From Corynebacterium sp. (lineage in GTDB: Bacteria > Actinomycetota > Actinomycetes > Mycobacteriales > Mycobacteriaceae): a stretch of 47,761 bases of DNA. The position numbers and the translations under genes are program-made. This document shows, in pieces, positions 1-9,059 of the stretch. Location: contig NZ_JALAGU010000043.1 in assembly GCF_022712275.1 (NCBI RefSeq), positions 1-47,761 on the forward strand. The letters run 5' to 3'. Numbering within the stretch: the stretch's first letter is position 1; each line of letters starts with the position of its first letter. The notes below the pieces were generated by a model. That model was not told where the DNA came from. It was given only the letters and a program-made list of their open reading frames with translations, and did no database searches.

Positions 1-70
1 ACCCCCGTCTCACCTGTCAGGAGCGCGAGTGCCCCCCGTTCAGGTCAACTGTCTGCCACACTCGACCGAT

Positions 71-847
71 ATGGACATCAACGGAAAAAGTATCGTCGTC
101 ACCGGAGGTGGAGCCGGTATCGGACGCGAGGTCGTCCGCCAGCTCATCAGTAGAGGCGCGACGGTCCATGCCGTCGACCTGCGCACCGACGCACTGAAGG
201 CGTCCGACCACCTCATCCCCCACCAGCTGGACATCACCGACCGCGACGCCCTCACCGCGCTCGCCGAGCGGACCGGCCCGGTGGACGCGGTGGTGAATGT
301 CGCCGGCATCGTCCAGGACTTCGTCGACATCGCCGACCTGGACCGTGAGACCTTCGCCCGGGTCATGGACGTCAACTTCTGGGGCACGGTCAACACCGTC
401 GAGGCATTCCTCCCCGGTCTGATCAGCCGACCGGAGTCGGCGGTCGTCAATGTCTCCAGTATGGGTGGACTGGTCCCCGTCCCCGGCCAGAGTGCCTACG
501 GTGCCTCGAAGGCAGCGGTGAAACTGTTCACTGAGGGGCTGCGCACCGAGCTGCGGAAGACAGACGTCCGCGTGTCGGTCGTGTTCCCCGGTGGTGTGAA
601 CACGGACATCACGACGAACTCGGGTGTCGAGGTCGACGGTGCCGACGATCCGGAAAAGCGGGCCAAGGCCGCGAAGTTCCTCACCTCGCCGCAGGACGCC
701 GCGGCGAAGATCGTGAAGGCCGTGGAGACCGGCAGGGCCCGCGTCATCATCGGGAAGGACGCCCGGCTCATGGACACGCTGTCGCGCGTCATGCCGGTGA
801 AGACGGCGTCCGCGATGGCGGCGCTGATGGGCAGGCTCAACGCCTAG
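71..847 (+). CDS. SDR family NAD(P)-dependent oxidoreductase
   Basis: A 258-residue short-chain dehydrogenase/reductase with a Rossmann fold. The N-terminal cofactor loop reads TGGGAGIGR, the NAG element appears as NVAG, the catalytic Ser lies in NVSSMGG, and the Tyr/Lys pair is in YGASK, followed by the PGG loop. All catalytic residues are present, so it should be an active oxidoreductase, but the substrate cannot be read from the sequence. I chose ATG 71 because the cofactor motif follows directly after it, as usual in this family; an in-frame GTG at 29 would add 14 residues of non-family sequence. It converges on rpsA, with a strong hairpin between the two. Confidence 0.88.
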   Translation: MDINGKSIVVTGGGAGIGREVVRQLISRGATVHAVDLRTDALKASDHLIPHQLDITDRDALTALAERTGPVDAVVNVAGIVQDFVDIADLDRETFARVMDVNFWGTVNTVEAFLPGLISRPESAVVNVSSMGGLVPVPGQSAYGASKAAVKLFTEGLRTELRKTDVRVSVVFPGGVNTDITTNSGVEVDGADDPEKRAKAAKFLTSPQDAAAKIVKAVETGRARVIIGKDARLMDTLSRVMPVKTASAMAALMGRLNA

Positions 848-872
848 AAGGACCGTATACGACACACGCAGA

Positions 873-900
873 AGCCCCCGTGGAGTGATCCACGGGGGCT
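873..900 (+). terminator. Rho-independent-type hairpin between SDR gene and rpsA
   Basis: A perfect 12-bp inverted repeat (AGCCCCCGTGGA and its complement) with a GTGA loop, followed by TTTC on the plus strand. It sits between two convergent genes, so it probably ends the SDR transcript and may also act on rpsA. The T-run is short, as is common in high-GC actinobacteria. Confidence 0.8.
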
Positions 901-946
901 TTCAGCAGTGTTCCGGAGCAACGGAACAGCGGCGCTGCGGCAGAGA

Positions 947-2407
947 CTAGTTGCCGGCCAGCTTCTCGCGCAGAGCAGCGAGCTGCTCGTCGGAAGCCAG
1001 GGAGCCGGAGTCGGCGACAGCCTCGGCAGCGGGAGCCTCGGCAGCCTCATCGCTGGAGGAGGAGTAACCGGACTCGCCAGCCTCGGCAGCCTCGGCGGCC
1101 TGGGCGCGGTGACGCTCGATCTGGGCGGCGTGCAGCTTGTGACGACGCTCGGACTCGGCGTAGCGGGCCTCCCAGGCCTCGCGCTGGGCGTCGAAGCCCT
1201 CCATCCACTCGTTGGTCTCCGCGTCGAAGCCCTCCGGGAAGATGTAGTTGCCCTGCTCGTCGTAGGAGTCGGCCATGCCGTACTTGGACGGGTCGAACTC
1301 CTCGGTGAAGTCCTCGTCAGCCTGCTTGAGGGACAGGGAGATCCGGCGACGCTCGAGGTCGATGTCGATGACCTTGACCATGAGGTCCTGGCCGACGGTG
1401 ACGATCTGGTCCGGGACGTCGATGTGACGCTCGGCCAGCTCGGAGATGTGGACCAGGCCCTCGATGCCCTCCTCGACGCGGACGAAGGCGCCGAACGGGA
1501 CGAGCTTGGTGACCTTGCCCGGGACGATCTGACCGATCGCGTGGGTCCGGGCGAAGACGCGCCACGGATCTTCCTGGGTGGCCTTCAGGGACAGGGACAC
1601 GCGCTCGCGGTCGAGGTCGACGTCGAGAACCTCGACGGTGACCTCGTCACCCACGGCGACAACCTCGGACGGGTGGTCGATGTGCTTCCAGGACAGCTCG
1701 GAGACGTGAACCAGACCGTCGACACCGCCGAGATCGACGAAGGCGCCGAAGTTGACGATGGAGGACACGACGCCCTTGCGGACCTGGCCCTTCTGGAGCT
1801 GGTGCAGGAACTCGGAGCGGACCTCGGACTGGGTCTGCTCGAGCCATGCACGGCGGGACAGGACAACGTTGTTGCGCTGCTTGTCCAGCTCGATGATCTT
1901 GGCCTCGAGCTCCTGGCCGATGTACGGCTGGAGGTCGCGGACACGACGCATCTCGACGAGGGAGGCGGGCAGGAAGCCACGCAGGCCGATGTCGAGGATG
2001 AGGCCGCCCTTGACGACCTCGATGACGGTACCGGTGACCGGCTCGTCCTTCTCCTTGAGCTCCTCGATGGTGCCCCAGGCACGCTCGTACTGGGCACGCT
2101 TCTTGGAGAGGATCAGACGACCGTCCTTGTCCTCCTTGGTGAGGACGAGCGCGTCGACCTCGTCGCCGATCTCGACGACCTCGCCGGGATCGACGTCGTG
2201 CTTGATGGACAGCTCGCGGGAGGGGATGACGCCCTCCGTCTTGTAGCCGATGTCCAGGAGAACCTCGTCGTGATCGACCTTGACGACGGTACCTTCGACG
2301 ATGTCACCGTCGTTGAAGTACTTGATGGTCTGGTCGATGGCGGCGAGGAAATCCTCAGCGGTGCCGATGTCGTTGATGGCAACCTGAGGAACGTTGTTGG
2401 TGGGCAT
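947..2407 (-). CDS. rpsA: 30S ribosomal protein S1
   Basis: A 486-residue ribosomal protein S1, an mRNA-binding component of the 30S subunit. Four S1 (OB-fold) repeats run from about residue 35 to 360; the last two are the best conserved, with G-A-F-V-x-hydrophobic patterns (VNFGAFVDLGG and VPFGAFVRVEEG). An acidic, Ala/Glu-rich tail follows, as in other actinobacteria. The start ATG 2407 (MPTNNVPQ) matches the corynebacterial N-terminus and lies about 10 bases after GGAGC; in-frame codons further upstream give non-family sequence. The 150 bases upstream (2408-2557) form the promoter region. A possible -10 element (ATAACTAT on the minus strand at 2437-2430) is weak. Confidence 0.96.
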   Translation of the reverse strand: MPTNNVPQVAINDIGTAEDFLAAIDQTIKYFNDGDIVEGTVVKVDHDEVLLDIGYKTEGVIPSRELSIKHDVDPGEVVEIGDEVDALVLTKEDKDGRLILSKKRAQYERAWGTIEELKEKDEPVTGTVIEVVKGGLILDIGLRGFLPASLVEMRRVRDLQPYIGQELEAKIIELDKQRNNVVLSRRAWLEQTQSEVRSEFLHQLQKGQVRKGVVSSIVNFGAFVDLGGVDGLVHVSELSWKHIDHPSEVVAVGDEVTVEVLDVDLDRERVSLSLKATQEDPWRVFARTHAIGQIVPGKVTKLVPFGAFVRVEEGIEGLVHISELAERHIDVPDQIVTVGQDLMVKVIDIDLERRRISLSLKQADEDFTEEFDPSKYGMADSYDEQGNYIFPEGFDAETNEWMEGFDAQREAWEARYAESERRHKLHAAQIERHRAQAAEAAEAGESGYSSSSDEAAEAPAAEAVADSGSLASDEQLAALREKLAGN

Positions 2408-2557
2408 AGGTGAAGGTGCTCCGAAACGGATAGTTATCGTTGTGGACAGGACTCCGCCGGTTCCACCGCACCGCATCACACGGCCGCACGACTTCCCCGA
2501 CGTTGCTCCGCGACCTCAAGGATCGTGCTCAGAAGTTCATGTAGAGGCGCGTAACGT

Positions 2558-3676
2558 TCAGTACCCTACACCAGGGCCCGCTAGCAGTGCAAACACCGCT
2601 TCCGAGTATTCCGTGGTGGATGCTGGTGAGGTCGCCGCAGACGTCCCACCGACCACCTCCGCCACATCCGCGGTCGGGCGTCCCAGCATCGCCTCGCGGA
2701 CCGCCGCTGACAGTCGTTCCCCTGCGGCGGGGAACCCCAGATGACGCAGCAGTTGTGCCGCCGAGTTCATCAGACCCGCCGGATTCGCCACCCCTGCCCC
2801 GGCAATGTCGGGGGCCGACCCGTGAGCCGCCTGGGCCATGGCGCGGCGTCCGCCCGCGTTGATGCTGCCCGCGGTACCCAGCGACCCGCCGAGCGCCGCG
2901 GTGAGATCGGAGAGGATGTCCCCGAACATGTTCTCCGCGACGATCGTGCGGTGCTCGCCCGGGCAGGTCACCAGGTCGGCGCACAGGGCGTCGATGTGCA
3001 CCGGACGCAGCACCACCCCGGTGGATGCCGCGACCTGCTCCGCCTCCTCCAGGTACATCCCCGAGGTCCGGGTGAGCACATTCGACTTGTGCGCCACAGT
3101 GAGGACGCCACCACGACCCATCGCCACAGCTGCGGCGTACTCCGTGATCTGGCGCACCTTCGCACGCGTGAACACCCCGACCGCCAGTGCGACATCCTCG
3201 GTGACGCGCAGGTCACCGGAGCCGGCGTACATGTTCCGGTCGGCGTACATGCCTTCGGTGTTCTCCCGGACGACCACCACGTCCAGGTCCGGGGTCACTG
3301 ATCCGGGCAGTGCCTGCACCGGGCGGACATTGGCCCAGAGGTCAGCTGACAGGCGCAGCTCGGCGGAAGGATTGCGCTGCGCCCGGGCTTCGGGCGGGTA
3401 GGAGACATTGTCGTGCGGTCCGAGAACCCAGCCGTCGAGGCCACGCACCGTGTCCATCGCCTGTTCCGGGGCCACCTGTCCGGTCGTGGCGAAAGCCTCC
3501 GCGCCGAGCAGCAGCGGCTCCCAGTCGACGGTCACGGCGTCCGGCATCAGTGCCAGCTCTACCGCCCGCCGCGTCGGCGGCGTGATCTCGGGGCCGATCC
3601 CCTCCCCGTCCCAGTACCCCAGCCTGATGCTGCGGGGAGTCACGGGAGGAACGGGCTGCGGTGTGAGGTCGGTCAT
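2558..3676 (-). CDS. isocitrate/isopropylmalate dehydrogenase family protein
   Basis: A 372-residue beta-decarboxylating dehydrogenase of the isocitrate/isopropylmalate/tartrate family (COG0473). Visible motifs are GDGIGPE-like WDGEGIGPE near the start, the substrate loop VVRENTEGMYADRN, the Lys region VAHKSNVL, the metal Asp region ENMFGDILSDL and the NAD loop HGSAPDIAGAGVANPAG. The RENTEG loop is closer to isocitrate/tartrate-type enzymes than to the canonical LeuB loop, so I do not call it leuB. A -10 (TATCAT) ends 7 bases before ATG 3676, which suggests a leaderless mRNA. The alternative ATG 3685 overlaps that -10. It is divergent from the DUF368 gene, with a 39-bp gap. Confidence 0.85.
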   Translation of the reverse strand: MTDLTPQPVPPVTPRSIRLGYWDGEGIGPEITPPTRRAVELALMPDAVTVDWEPLLLGAEAFATTGQVAPEQAMDTVRGLDGWVLGPHDNVSYPPEARAQRNPSAELRLSADLWANVRPVQALPGSVTPDLDVVVVRENTEGMYADRNMYAGSGDLRVTEDVALAVGVFTRAKVRQITEYAAAVAMGRGGVLTVAHKSNVLTRTSGMYLEEAEQVAASTGVVLRPVHIDALCADLVTCPGEHRTIVAENMFGDILSDLTAALGGSLGTAGSINAGGRRAMAQAAHGSAPDIAGAGVANPAGLMNSAAQLLRHLGFPAAGERLSAAVREAMLGRPTADVAEVVGGTSAATSPASTTEYSEAVFALLAGPGVGY

Positions 3677-3683
3677 GGCGGCC

Positions 3684-3689
3684 ATGATA
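3684..3689 (-). promoter_or_regulatory. -10 element TATCAT, leaderless start at 3676
   Basis: TATCAT on the minus strand, then 7 bases, then ATG 3676 of the dehydrogenase gene. The spacing puts transcription start at the initiation codon. Confidence 0.5.
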
Positions 3690-3715
3690 GTGGTCGGACC
3701 CCGCCGGAGGATACG

Positions 3716-4741
3716 ATGGCCGGTACCATGACCACAGTGAACGAGAGTAACGATCCGGGCGCTCGCTCCGGCGCCCACCAGCCCGCTTTCCCGCCCACTC
3801 CCCGCACTCCCGGGAACATCGCCTTCAACGCGGTACGCGGTGGCCTCATCGGCTCCGCCGAACTGGTCCCGGGCATCTCCGGCGGCACCGTCGCGCTGGT
3901 GACCGGCGCCTACGAACGCGTCCTCTACAACGCCAACCGTCTGCTCGACGGGGTGAAGGTCTGGCCGAAGGACCGGGCTGAGGGCGTGCGCCGGATGAAG
4001 GCCGTCGACTGGACGATGCTGCTGCCCATGGGCATCGGCATGGTCCTCATGGTCTTCGCCCTGGCCGGCGTCATCGGCGATTTCGTCGAGGACCACGAGA
4101 TCCCCTCCCGTGCCCTGTTCCTCGGCATGGTCACCGTCTCCCTCGCCGTCCCGCTGCTGATGATCGACTGGGCGGACCTGAAGAAGCGGTTACCCGTCGC
4201 AGTCCCCCTGTTCCTCATCGGAGCCGCCTTCACCTTCATCGCCACCGGCTTCTCCGCCTCCGACAACGACAACCCCAGCAAGCTGCTCGTGTTCATCGCC
4301 GCCGCCGTCGCCGTGTGCGCGCTGATCCTGCCCGGTGTCTCCGGTTCCTTCTTCCTCTACGCGATCGGCATCTACACCGCCACGCTGGACGCCGTCAGCG
4401 ACCTCGATCTCGGCTACATCGCCGTCTTCGGTCTCGGCGCCCTCACCGGCCTGGTGCTGTTCGTCCGGGTCATGGAGACCCTGCTGACCCGCGCCCGCAC
4501 CCTCACCCTGTTCACCATGACCGGCATGCAGCTCGGTTCACTGCGGGCCCTGTGGCCCTGGCAGGAAGGCGAGGAAGGCGAGACCGTCACCCTGCTCGCC
4601 CCCGGCGACCAGACCGGCCTGGCGATCCTGCTCTTCATCGTCGGCGCCGCCGTCGTCGGCGCGATGGTCGCCGTCGAGCAGGTCATGAAGCGTCACCGCG
4701 AGGCCGCGAGGGCCGACCGGAGCACCGTCACAGAGGGGTGA
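3716..4741 (+). CDS. DUF368 membrane protein (PopT-type polyprenyl-phosphate transporter family)
   Basis: A 341-residue polytopic membrane protein of the DUF368 family. The signature GGLIGSAELVPGISGGTVALVTG-type region (AELVPGISGGT) is at about residues 43-55, and a second related half, LILPGVSGSFFLYAIGIY, is about 160 residues later, consistent with an inverted duplicated transporter. Known of the family: PopT-type DUF368 proteins recycle undecaprenyl phosphate across the cytoplasmic membrane. In Corynebacterium the lipid would probably be decaprenyl phosphate used for arabinogalactan and peptidoglycan, which is inference. GGAGG lies 5 bases before ATG 3716; ATG 3728 is the alternative. Confidence 0.85.
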   Translation: MAGTMTTVNESNDPGARSGAHQPAFPPTPRTPGNIAFNAVRGGLIGSAELVPGISGGTVALVTGAYERVLYNANRLLDGVKVWPKDRAEGVRRMKAVDWTMLLPMGIGMVLMVFALAGVIGDFVEDHEIPSRALFLGMVTVSLAVPLLMIDWADLKKRLPVAVPLFLIGAAFTFIATGFSASDNDNPSKLLVFIAAAVAVCALILPGVSGSFFLYAIGIYTATLDAVSDLDLGYIAVFGLGALTGLVLFVRVMETLLTRARTLTLFTMTGMQLGSLRALWPWQEGEEGETVTLLAPGDQTGLAILLFIVGAAVVGAMVAVEQVMKRHREAARADRSTVTEG

Positions 4742-4760
4742 ATCCGTGGTGACCGTCGCG

Positions 4761-4766
4761 TAATCT
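4761..4766 (+). promoter_or_regulatory. -10 element TAATCT, leaderless start at 4773
   Basis: TAATCT lies 6 bases before ATG 4773 of the MgtC/SapB gene; no Shine-Dalgarno sequence is visible. Confidence 0.5.
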
Positions 4767-4772
4767 GACGTC

Positions 4773-5492
4773 ATGGTTCCCCTGATGGTTCCCCTGGCGA
4801 CCGACACCTTCGCGGGGCAGGGCACCGGACAGATCGCCCTGCTTCTGCTGGCGTTCGTCCTCAGCACCCTCATCGGGTTGGAACGACGTCTCCGCGCACG
4901 CAACGCCGGACTACGCACACAGGCCATCGTCGGCACCTCCTCGGCCCTGTTCGTCCTGGTCGGCAAGTACGGCTTCAGTGACATCCTCGGCGACCACGTC
5001 AGTTTCGACCCCTCCCGTATCGCCGCCGGCATCGTCTCCGGCATCAGCTTCCTCGGCGCCGGACTGATCCTCACCCGCCGCAACACCGTCCTCGGCCTCA
5101 CCACCGCCGCGAGCGTGTGGGAGACCGCCGCGATCGGTACCGCCGCCGGCGCCGGACTCTGGCTGCTGGCCCTGACGGTCACCGTGCTGCACTTCGTCAT
5201 CACCTACGGGCTCCGGGCGCTGTCGCGCATCCTCCCCGGCGGCGACTCGCGTGTCCAGATCAGCGTGGTCTACGACGACGGCAGAGGTCTGCTGCGGGGC
5301 ATACTCACCGCCATCACCGACCACGGCTGGTCCGTGCAGGAGGCCGGCCAGCGCACCGACCTCGACGACGACCGGACCGGCCTGCACCTGGGCCTCACCG
5401 GCCGTCACTCCCCCGACGACCTGGTCGCCTCCCTGTCCGGCATGCCCGGGGTGCAGTCGGTCCGTGTCCTCACCGAGGAGGACGACGACTGA
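4773..5492 (+). CDS. MgtC/SapB family membrane protein
   Basis: A 239-residue protein with an N-terminal MgtC/SapB domain of about five transmembrane helices and a soluble C-terminal ACT-like domain from about residue 150. The family signature is LSTLIGLERRLRARNAGLRT, followed by GTSSALFVLVG and GISFLGAGLIL, then the AASVWETAAIG helix. MgtC proteins are linked to growth at low magnesium and to intramacrophage survival in pathogens; the function in this saprophyte-like genome is open. It follows the DUF368 gene by 31 bp but appears to have its own promoter, and it converges on polA. Confidence 0.85.
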   Translation: MVPLMVPLATDTFAGQGTGQIALLLLAFVLSTLIGLERRLRARNAGLRTQAIVGTSSALFVLVGKYGFSDILGDHVSFDPSRIAAGIVSGISFLGAGLILTRRNTVLGLTTAASVWETAAIGTAAGAGLWLLALTVTVLHFVITYGLRALSRILPGGDSRVQISVVYDDGRGLLRGILTAITDHGWSVQEAGQRTDLDDDRTGLHLGLTGRHSPDDLVASLSGMPGVQSVRVLTEEDDD

Positions 5493-5499
5493 ACCGACG

Positions 5500-5538
5500 C
5501 CCCCGGTCAGTGCCCCCGGTCAGTGCCCCCGGTCAGTG
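5500..5538. repeat. three tandem 13-bp repeats at the polA stop
   Basis: Three exact copies of CCCCCGGTCAGTG (5500-5512, 5513-5525, 5526-5538) fill the 40-bp space between the convergent MgtC and polA genes. The polA stop codon lies inside the third copy. The repeats form no hairpin. Confidence 0.9.
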
Positions 5539-8238
5539 CCCCGCAGTGTCCCAGTCCTCCCCGACGCCGGTGGAGACGTCCAGCGGGACCCGCAGATCCG
5601 CGGCACTGTCCATCTGCTCCCGCAGGATCTCCGTGACGACCTCCTGCTCCCCCTCGACGACCTCGACGACGAGTTCGTCATGGACCTGCAGCAGGACACG
5701 GGACGCCAGGTCCCGGCGCGTGAACTCCGCGTCCACCCGCAGCATCGCCCGCTTGATGATGTCCGCGGCGGTGCCCTGGATCGGCGCATTGAGTGCGGCA
5801 CGACCGGCGGCCTCGGCGGCGACCCGGTTCGAGGAGTTCAGCTCCGGCAGGTAACGCCGGCGCCCGTAGAGCGTCTCTGTGTACCCGGTCTCCTTGGCGT
5901 GGGCGACGACCTCGTCGAGGTAGCGCTTCACCCCGCCGAACCGCTCGAAGTAGTTGTCCATGATCTGCTTGGCCTCGCCGGCGGAGATCCGCAGCTGCTG
6001 GGACAGGCCGAAGGCACTCAGACCGTAGACCAGGCCGTAGCTCATCGCCTTGACGCGGCGACGCAGCTCCGGGGTGACCTGCTCGACCGGAACGTCGAAG
6101 ACCTTCGAACCGACGTAGTTGTGCAGGTCCTCCCCCGCCCGGTACGCCTCGATGAGTCCCGGATCCTGGGACAGGTGCGCCATGACGCGCATCTCGATCT
6201 GCGAGTAGTCGGCGGTGATGAGGGTTGCGTAGCCGGTGCCGACACGGAAAGCCCCGCGGATGCGGCGTCCGGCCTCGGTGCGCACCGGGATGTTCTGCAG
6301 GTTCGGGTCGGACGAGGACAGTCTCCCGGTCGCCGCCCCGCGCTGGTTGAAGGTGGTGTGGATGCGTCCGTCATCGGAGACGGCCTCGACAAGCCCGTCG
6401 ATGGTGGACTTCATCTTCTGGTACTCACGGTGCGCCATGAGATGGCCGAGGAAGGGATGAGGGTGGGACGCGGCGAGCTTCTCGAGCTCACCGGCGGCCG
6501 TGGAGTACCCGGTCTTCGTCTTCTTCGTCTTCGGCAGTTCCAGGGTCTCGAAGAGGACTTTCTGCAGCTGCTTCGGGCTCGACAGGTTCAGGGTGTCGTC
6601 CCCGGCGATGGACCGGGCCTCGGCGATTTCCGTCTCGATCTGCACGCCGTACTCGTCGGAGAGGTCCCGCAACGACGCGGCGTCCACCGGGATTCCGGTC
6701 GCCTCCATCTTCGCCAGCACGGTGGCCAGCGGCACCTCCAGGTCGAGGTAGAGCTCCATGGCGCCGATCTCCGCCAGTTCCGGGGTCAGCGCCGCGACGA
6801 GTTCGGCGGTCGCCTGGGCGCACACCGCGCCCGGCGCGTCCGCGGCGATCTCGTGACCGACATGACGCTGCACCACGTCGGAGAGGTCCCCGGTGCGCAG
6901 GTCGGGACGCAACAGGTAGGCGGCCAGGGCCGTGTCCTGCTCCACACCGGCGAGCACCAGACCGGAACCGTTGAGCTTGTGCCACTCCGCCTTGGCGTCA
7001 TGCACCCATTTCGGGGCACCCCGGTCAGCGAGCCAGTCCCGCAGGGTGGCTTCGTCGGCGGGGTCCTGGTCGGTGAGGTCGATGTCCACCGCGTGCAGTG
7101 CACCGTCCTCACCCACCACAGGGTCGAGCAGGGCGATGCGGTCGGCGCGTCCACCCGCGGGCGTCCCCACGCCCGTGACGGTGACCGCGAGCGAACGGTG
7201 CACCGCAGTATCCCCCGCGGGACGGTTGACCTTCCAGCCCGCGTGCTTCGTCAACCACGTGGCGAGCTTGCCGCCGGCAGGTGCGTCCATGGTCAGGGCG
7301 GCGGCCTCGCCGTCCTCGAACTCCACGCCGAAGGTACGGAAGGCGCGGTTGCGCAGCGTGGTGCCGAACTGGAGGGCCTCGAACATGTCGAGGGACGCCG
7401 TGGGGTCCGGCGTACCGGGCGTCAGTGCCTCCAGCTGCCCCGCCTCCCCGAGATCGAGGTCACGGACCATTTCGGTGATGTTGCGGGCCAGCAGGACGTC
7501 GGCGAGGTGGTCCCGCAGGTTCTGACCGACCTTGCCGCCGATCTCGTCCTTGTGCTCGACGACGCCGTCGAGACTGCCGTAGCCGGTGATCCACTTCTGC
7601 GCGGTCTTCGGGCCCACGCCGGGCACACCGGGCATGTTGTCGGAGGTGTCACCGCGCAGCGCGGCAAGGTCGGGGTACTGCGTCGGGGAGACGCCGTACT
7701 TCTCCTCCACCCGGGCCGGGGTGAACCGGTCGAGTTCGGAGACGCCCTTGAGGGTGTACAGCACGGTGACGTCCTCGGTGACGAGCTGGAAGCTGTCGCG
7801 GTCACCGGTGCAGATCAGAACCCGCATCCCGGCCGCCGCCCCGCGCGTGGCGAGCGTGGCGATGATGTCGTCGGCCTCATAGGCCTCCTTGGTCAGCGTG
7901 GTCACGCCGAGGGCACGCAGGGTCTCCTGGATCAGCTCCACCTGGCCGTGGAACTCCGGCGGGGTGGAGGGACGCTGCGCCTTGTACTCCGGGAAGGTCT
8001 CGGAGCGGAACGTCGGACCGGACAGGTCGAAGGCCGTGGCGATGTGGGTGGGGTGCTCGTTCTCGACGAGGCCGAGCAGCATCCCGAGGAAGCCGTAGAC
8101 CGCATTCGTGTGCTGGCCACCGGTCGTGGAGAAGTTCTGCGCGGGTAGCGCGTAGAAAGCCCGGAACGCCAGGGAATGGCCGTCCAGGAGCAGCAGGGTG
8201 GGGCGTCCGGAAGCGGTCGAGGGGGCGGCGTCAGTCAT
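5533..8238 (-). CDS. polA: DNA polymerase I
   Basis: A 901-residue family A DNA polymerase for gap filling, primer removal and repair. The N-terminal 5'-3' exonuclease domain (about residues 1-300) has LLLDGHSLAFRAFYAL, the acidic AYEADDIIATLA and the TGDRDSFQLV segment. The middle domain lacks the DxE residues of a proofreading exonuclease, as in other actinobacterial Pol I proteins. The polymerase domain has motif A (LITADYSQIEMRV, near 676), motif B (RRRVKAMSYGLVYG, near 729) and motif C (LQVHDELVVEV, near 853). AGGAAGG about 5 bases before ATG 8238 decides the start. It is divergent from the TetR gene. Confidence 0.97.
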   Translation of the reverse strand: MTDAAPSTASGRPTLLLLDGHSLAFRAFYALPAQNFSTTGGQHTNAVYGFLGMLLGLVENEHPTHIATAFDLSGPTFRSETFPEYKAQRPSTPPEFHGQVELIQETLRALGVTTLTKEAYEADDIIATLATRGAAAGMRVLICTGDRDSFQLVTEDVTVLYTLKGVSELDRFTPARVEEKYGVSPTQYPDLAALRGDTSDNMPGVPGVGPKTAQKWITGYGSLDGVVEHKDEIGGKVGQNLRDHLADVLLARNITEMVRDLDLGEAGQLEALTPGTPDPTASLDMFEALQFGTTLRNRAFRTFGVEFEDGEAAALTMDAPAGGKLATWLTKHAGWKVNRPAGDTAVHRSLAVTVTGVGTPAGGRADRIALLDPVVGEDGALHAVDIDLTDQDPADEATLRDWLADRGAPKWVHDAKAEWHKLNGSGLVLAGVEQDTALAAYLLRPDLRTGDLSDVVQRHVGHEIAADAPGAVCAQATAELVAALTPELAEIGAMELYLDLEVPLATVLAKMEATGIPVDAASLRDLSDEYGVQIETEIAEARSIAGDDTLNLSSPKQLQKVLFETLELPKTKKTKTGYSTAAGELEKLAASHPHPFLGHLMAHREYQKMKSTIDGLVEAVSDDGRIHTTFNQRGAATGRLSSSDPNLQNIPVRTEAGRRIRGAFRVGTGYATLITADYSQIEMRVMAHLSQDPGLIEAYRAGEDLHNYVGSKVFDVPVEQVTPELRRRVKAMSYGLVYGLSAFGLSQQLRISAGEAKQIMDNYFERFGGVKRYLDEVVAHAKETGYTETLYGRRRYLPELNSSNRVAAEAAGRAALNAPIQGTAADIIKRAMLRVDAEFTRRDLASRVLLQVHDELVVEVVEGEQEVVTEILREQMDSAADLRVPLDVSTGVGEDWDTAGH

Positions 8239-8334
8239 GGAACCTTCCTGCATGCGGGCATGTCGGGATCGGGGCGGGAGACGGAATGTGGTCTTCACTA
8301 CCCCGGCAATCACCTCGCCGGGGAGTCTGCGGGT

Positions 8335-8340
8335 TATCCT
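8335..8340 (+). promoter_or_regulatory. -10 element TATCCT, leaderless start at 8348
   Basis: TATCCT then 7 bases then ATG 8348 of the TetR regulator gene; no Shine-Dalgarno sequence precedes the ATG. Confidence 0.55.
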
Positions 8341-8347
8341 AGTCGCC

Positions 8348-9028
8348 ATGACTGACCAGACTTCGAGGGCCGGAGGCCCCCGGCAGACGAATGTCGTCGG
8401 CATCCAGAACAAGCTGCCGCCGCGTCGCCGGTCCGTGGACACCCGCCGGGAGATCCTTCTCGCGGCCCGCAAGGTGTTCTCTGAGCGCCCCTACGCTGAG
8501 GTCTCCCTCAAGGAGATCGCCGCGGACGTGGGGGTGAGCGCTCCGCTCATCATCAAGTACTTCGGGACAAAGGAGAATCTCTTCGAGTCCCAGCTGGACT
8601 TCTCCGCGACCGCGGACCGCCTCAACGAGGTCCCTTTCGGTGAACTCGGCCAGCACCTCACGCGTGTCGCGGTGACGTCGCCGGCGGACTCCCCGAATTC
8701 GATCGTGCACCGGCTCGCCGACTCCGGCGGTAACCGCCACATCGTCGACGCCATCGGCCGGGTCTACCGTGAGCAGGTCGTCGACTGGCTCGTGAAGAAG
8801 ATCGAGGAGGAGTCCCCCAGTCCGGACGCCGAGACCGCCGATTCCGGGATGGACGCCGAGACCCGGGCGGAGGCCGCGATGTCCATGCTCGCCGGGCTGT
8901 CCCTGATGCGCCGCCTGGTGACCGAGGACTACTTCAAGTCCGAGTCTGACCGGGTCGACGCCTTCGTCGCCTACTACGGCTCCCTGATCCAGGGGGCGCT
9001 GGACGGCGACGCCGGTTCCGTCCAGTAG
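8348..9028 (+). CDS. TetR/AcrR family transcriptional regulator
   Basis: A 226-residue repressor-type protein. After a 25-residue basic lead comes the TetR DNA-binding domain (RREILLAARKVF, then VSLKEIAADVGVSAPLIIKY and FGTKENLF), at about residues 28-80. The C-terminal ligand domain is all-helical and carries an acidic insert around residue 155-175. It is divergent from polA across about 110 bp and ends 31 bp before the tRNA gene. The target is unknown: self-regulation is likely from the family, while control of polA would be unusual and is not claimed. Confidence 0.85.
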   Translation: MTDQTSRAGGPRQTNVVGIQNKLPPRRRSVDTRREILLAARKVFSERPYAEVSLKEIAADVGVSAPLIIKYFGTKENLFESQLDFSATADRLNEVPFGELGQHLTRVAVTSPADSPNSIVHRLADSGGNRHIVDAIGRVYREQVVDWLVKKIEEESPSPDAETADSGMDAETRAEAAMSMLAGLSLMRRLVTEDYFKSESDRVDAFVAYYGSLIQGALDGDAGSVQ

Positions 9029-9059
9029 GATCAGTCGCTGTCGCCGACCGCGGCAGTTT

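Noticed and set aside
908..2413. Long plus-strand open frame antisense to rpsA
   Set aside because: It is the complement of a highly conserved ribosomal gene; high-GC codon bias opens the opposite frames. The protein is Leu/Asp/Val-rich without any family motif.
5251..8148. Long plus-strand open frame antisense to polA
   Set aside because: Shadow of polA; all polymerase motifs are on the minus strand.
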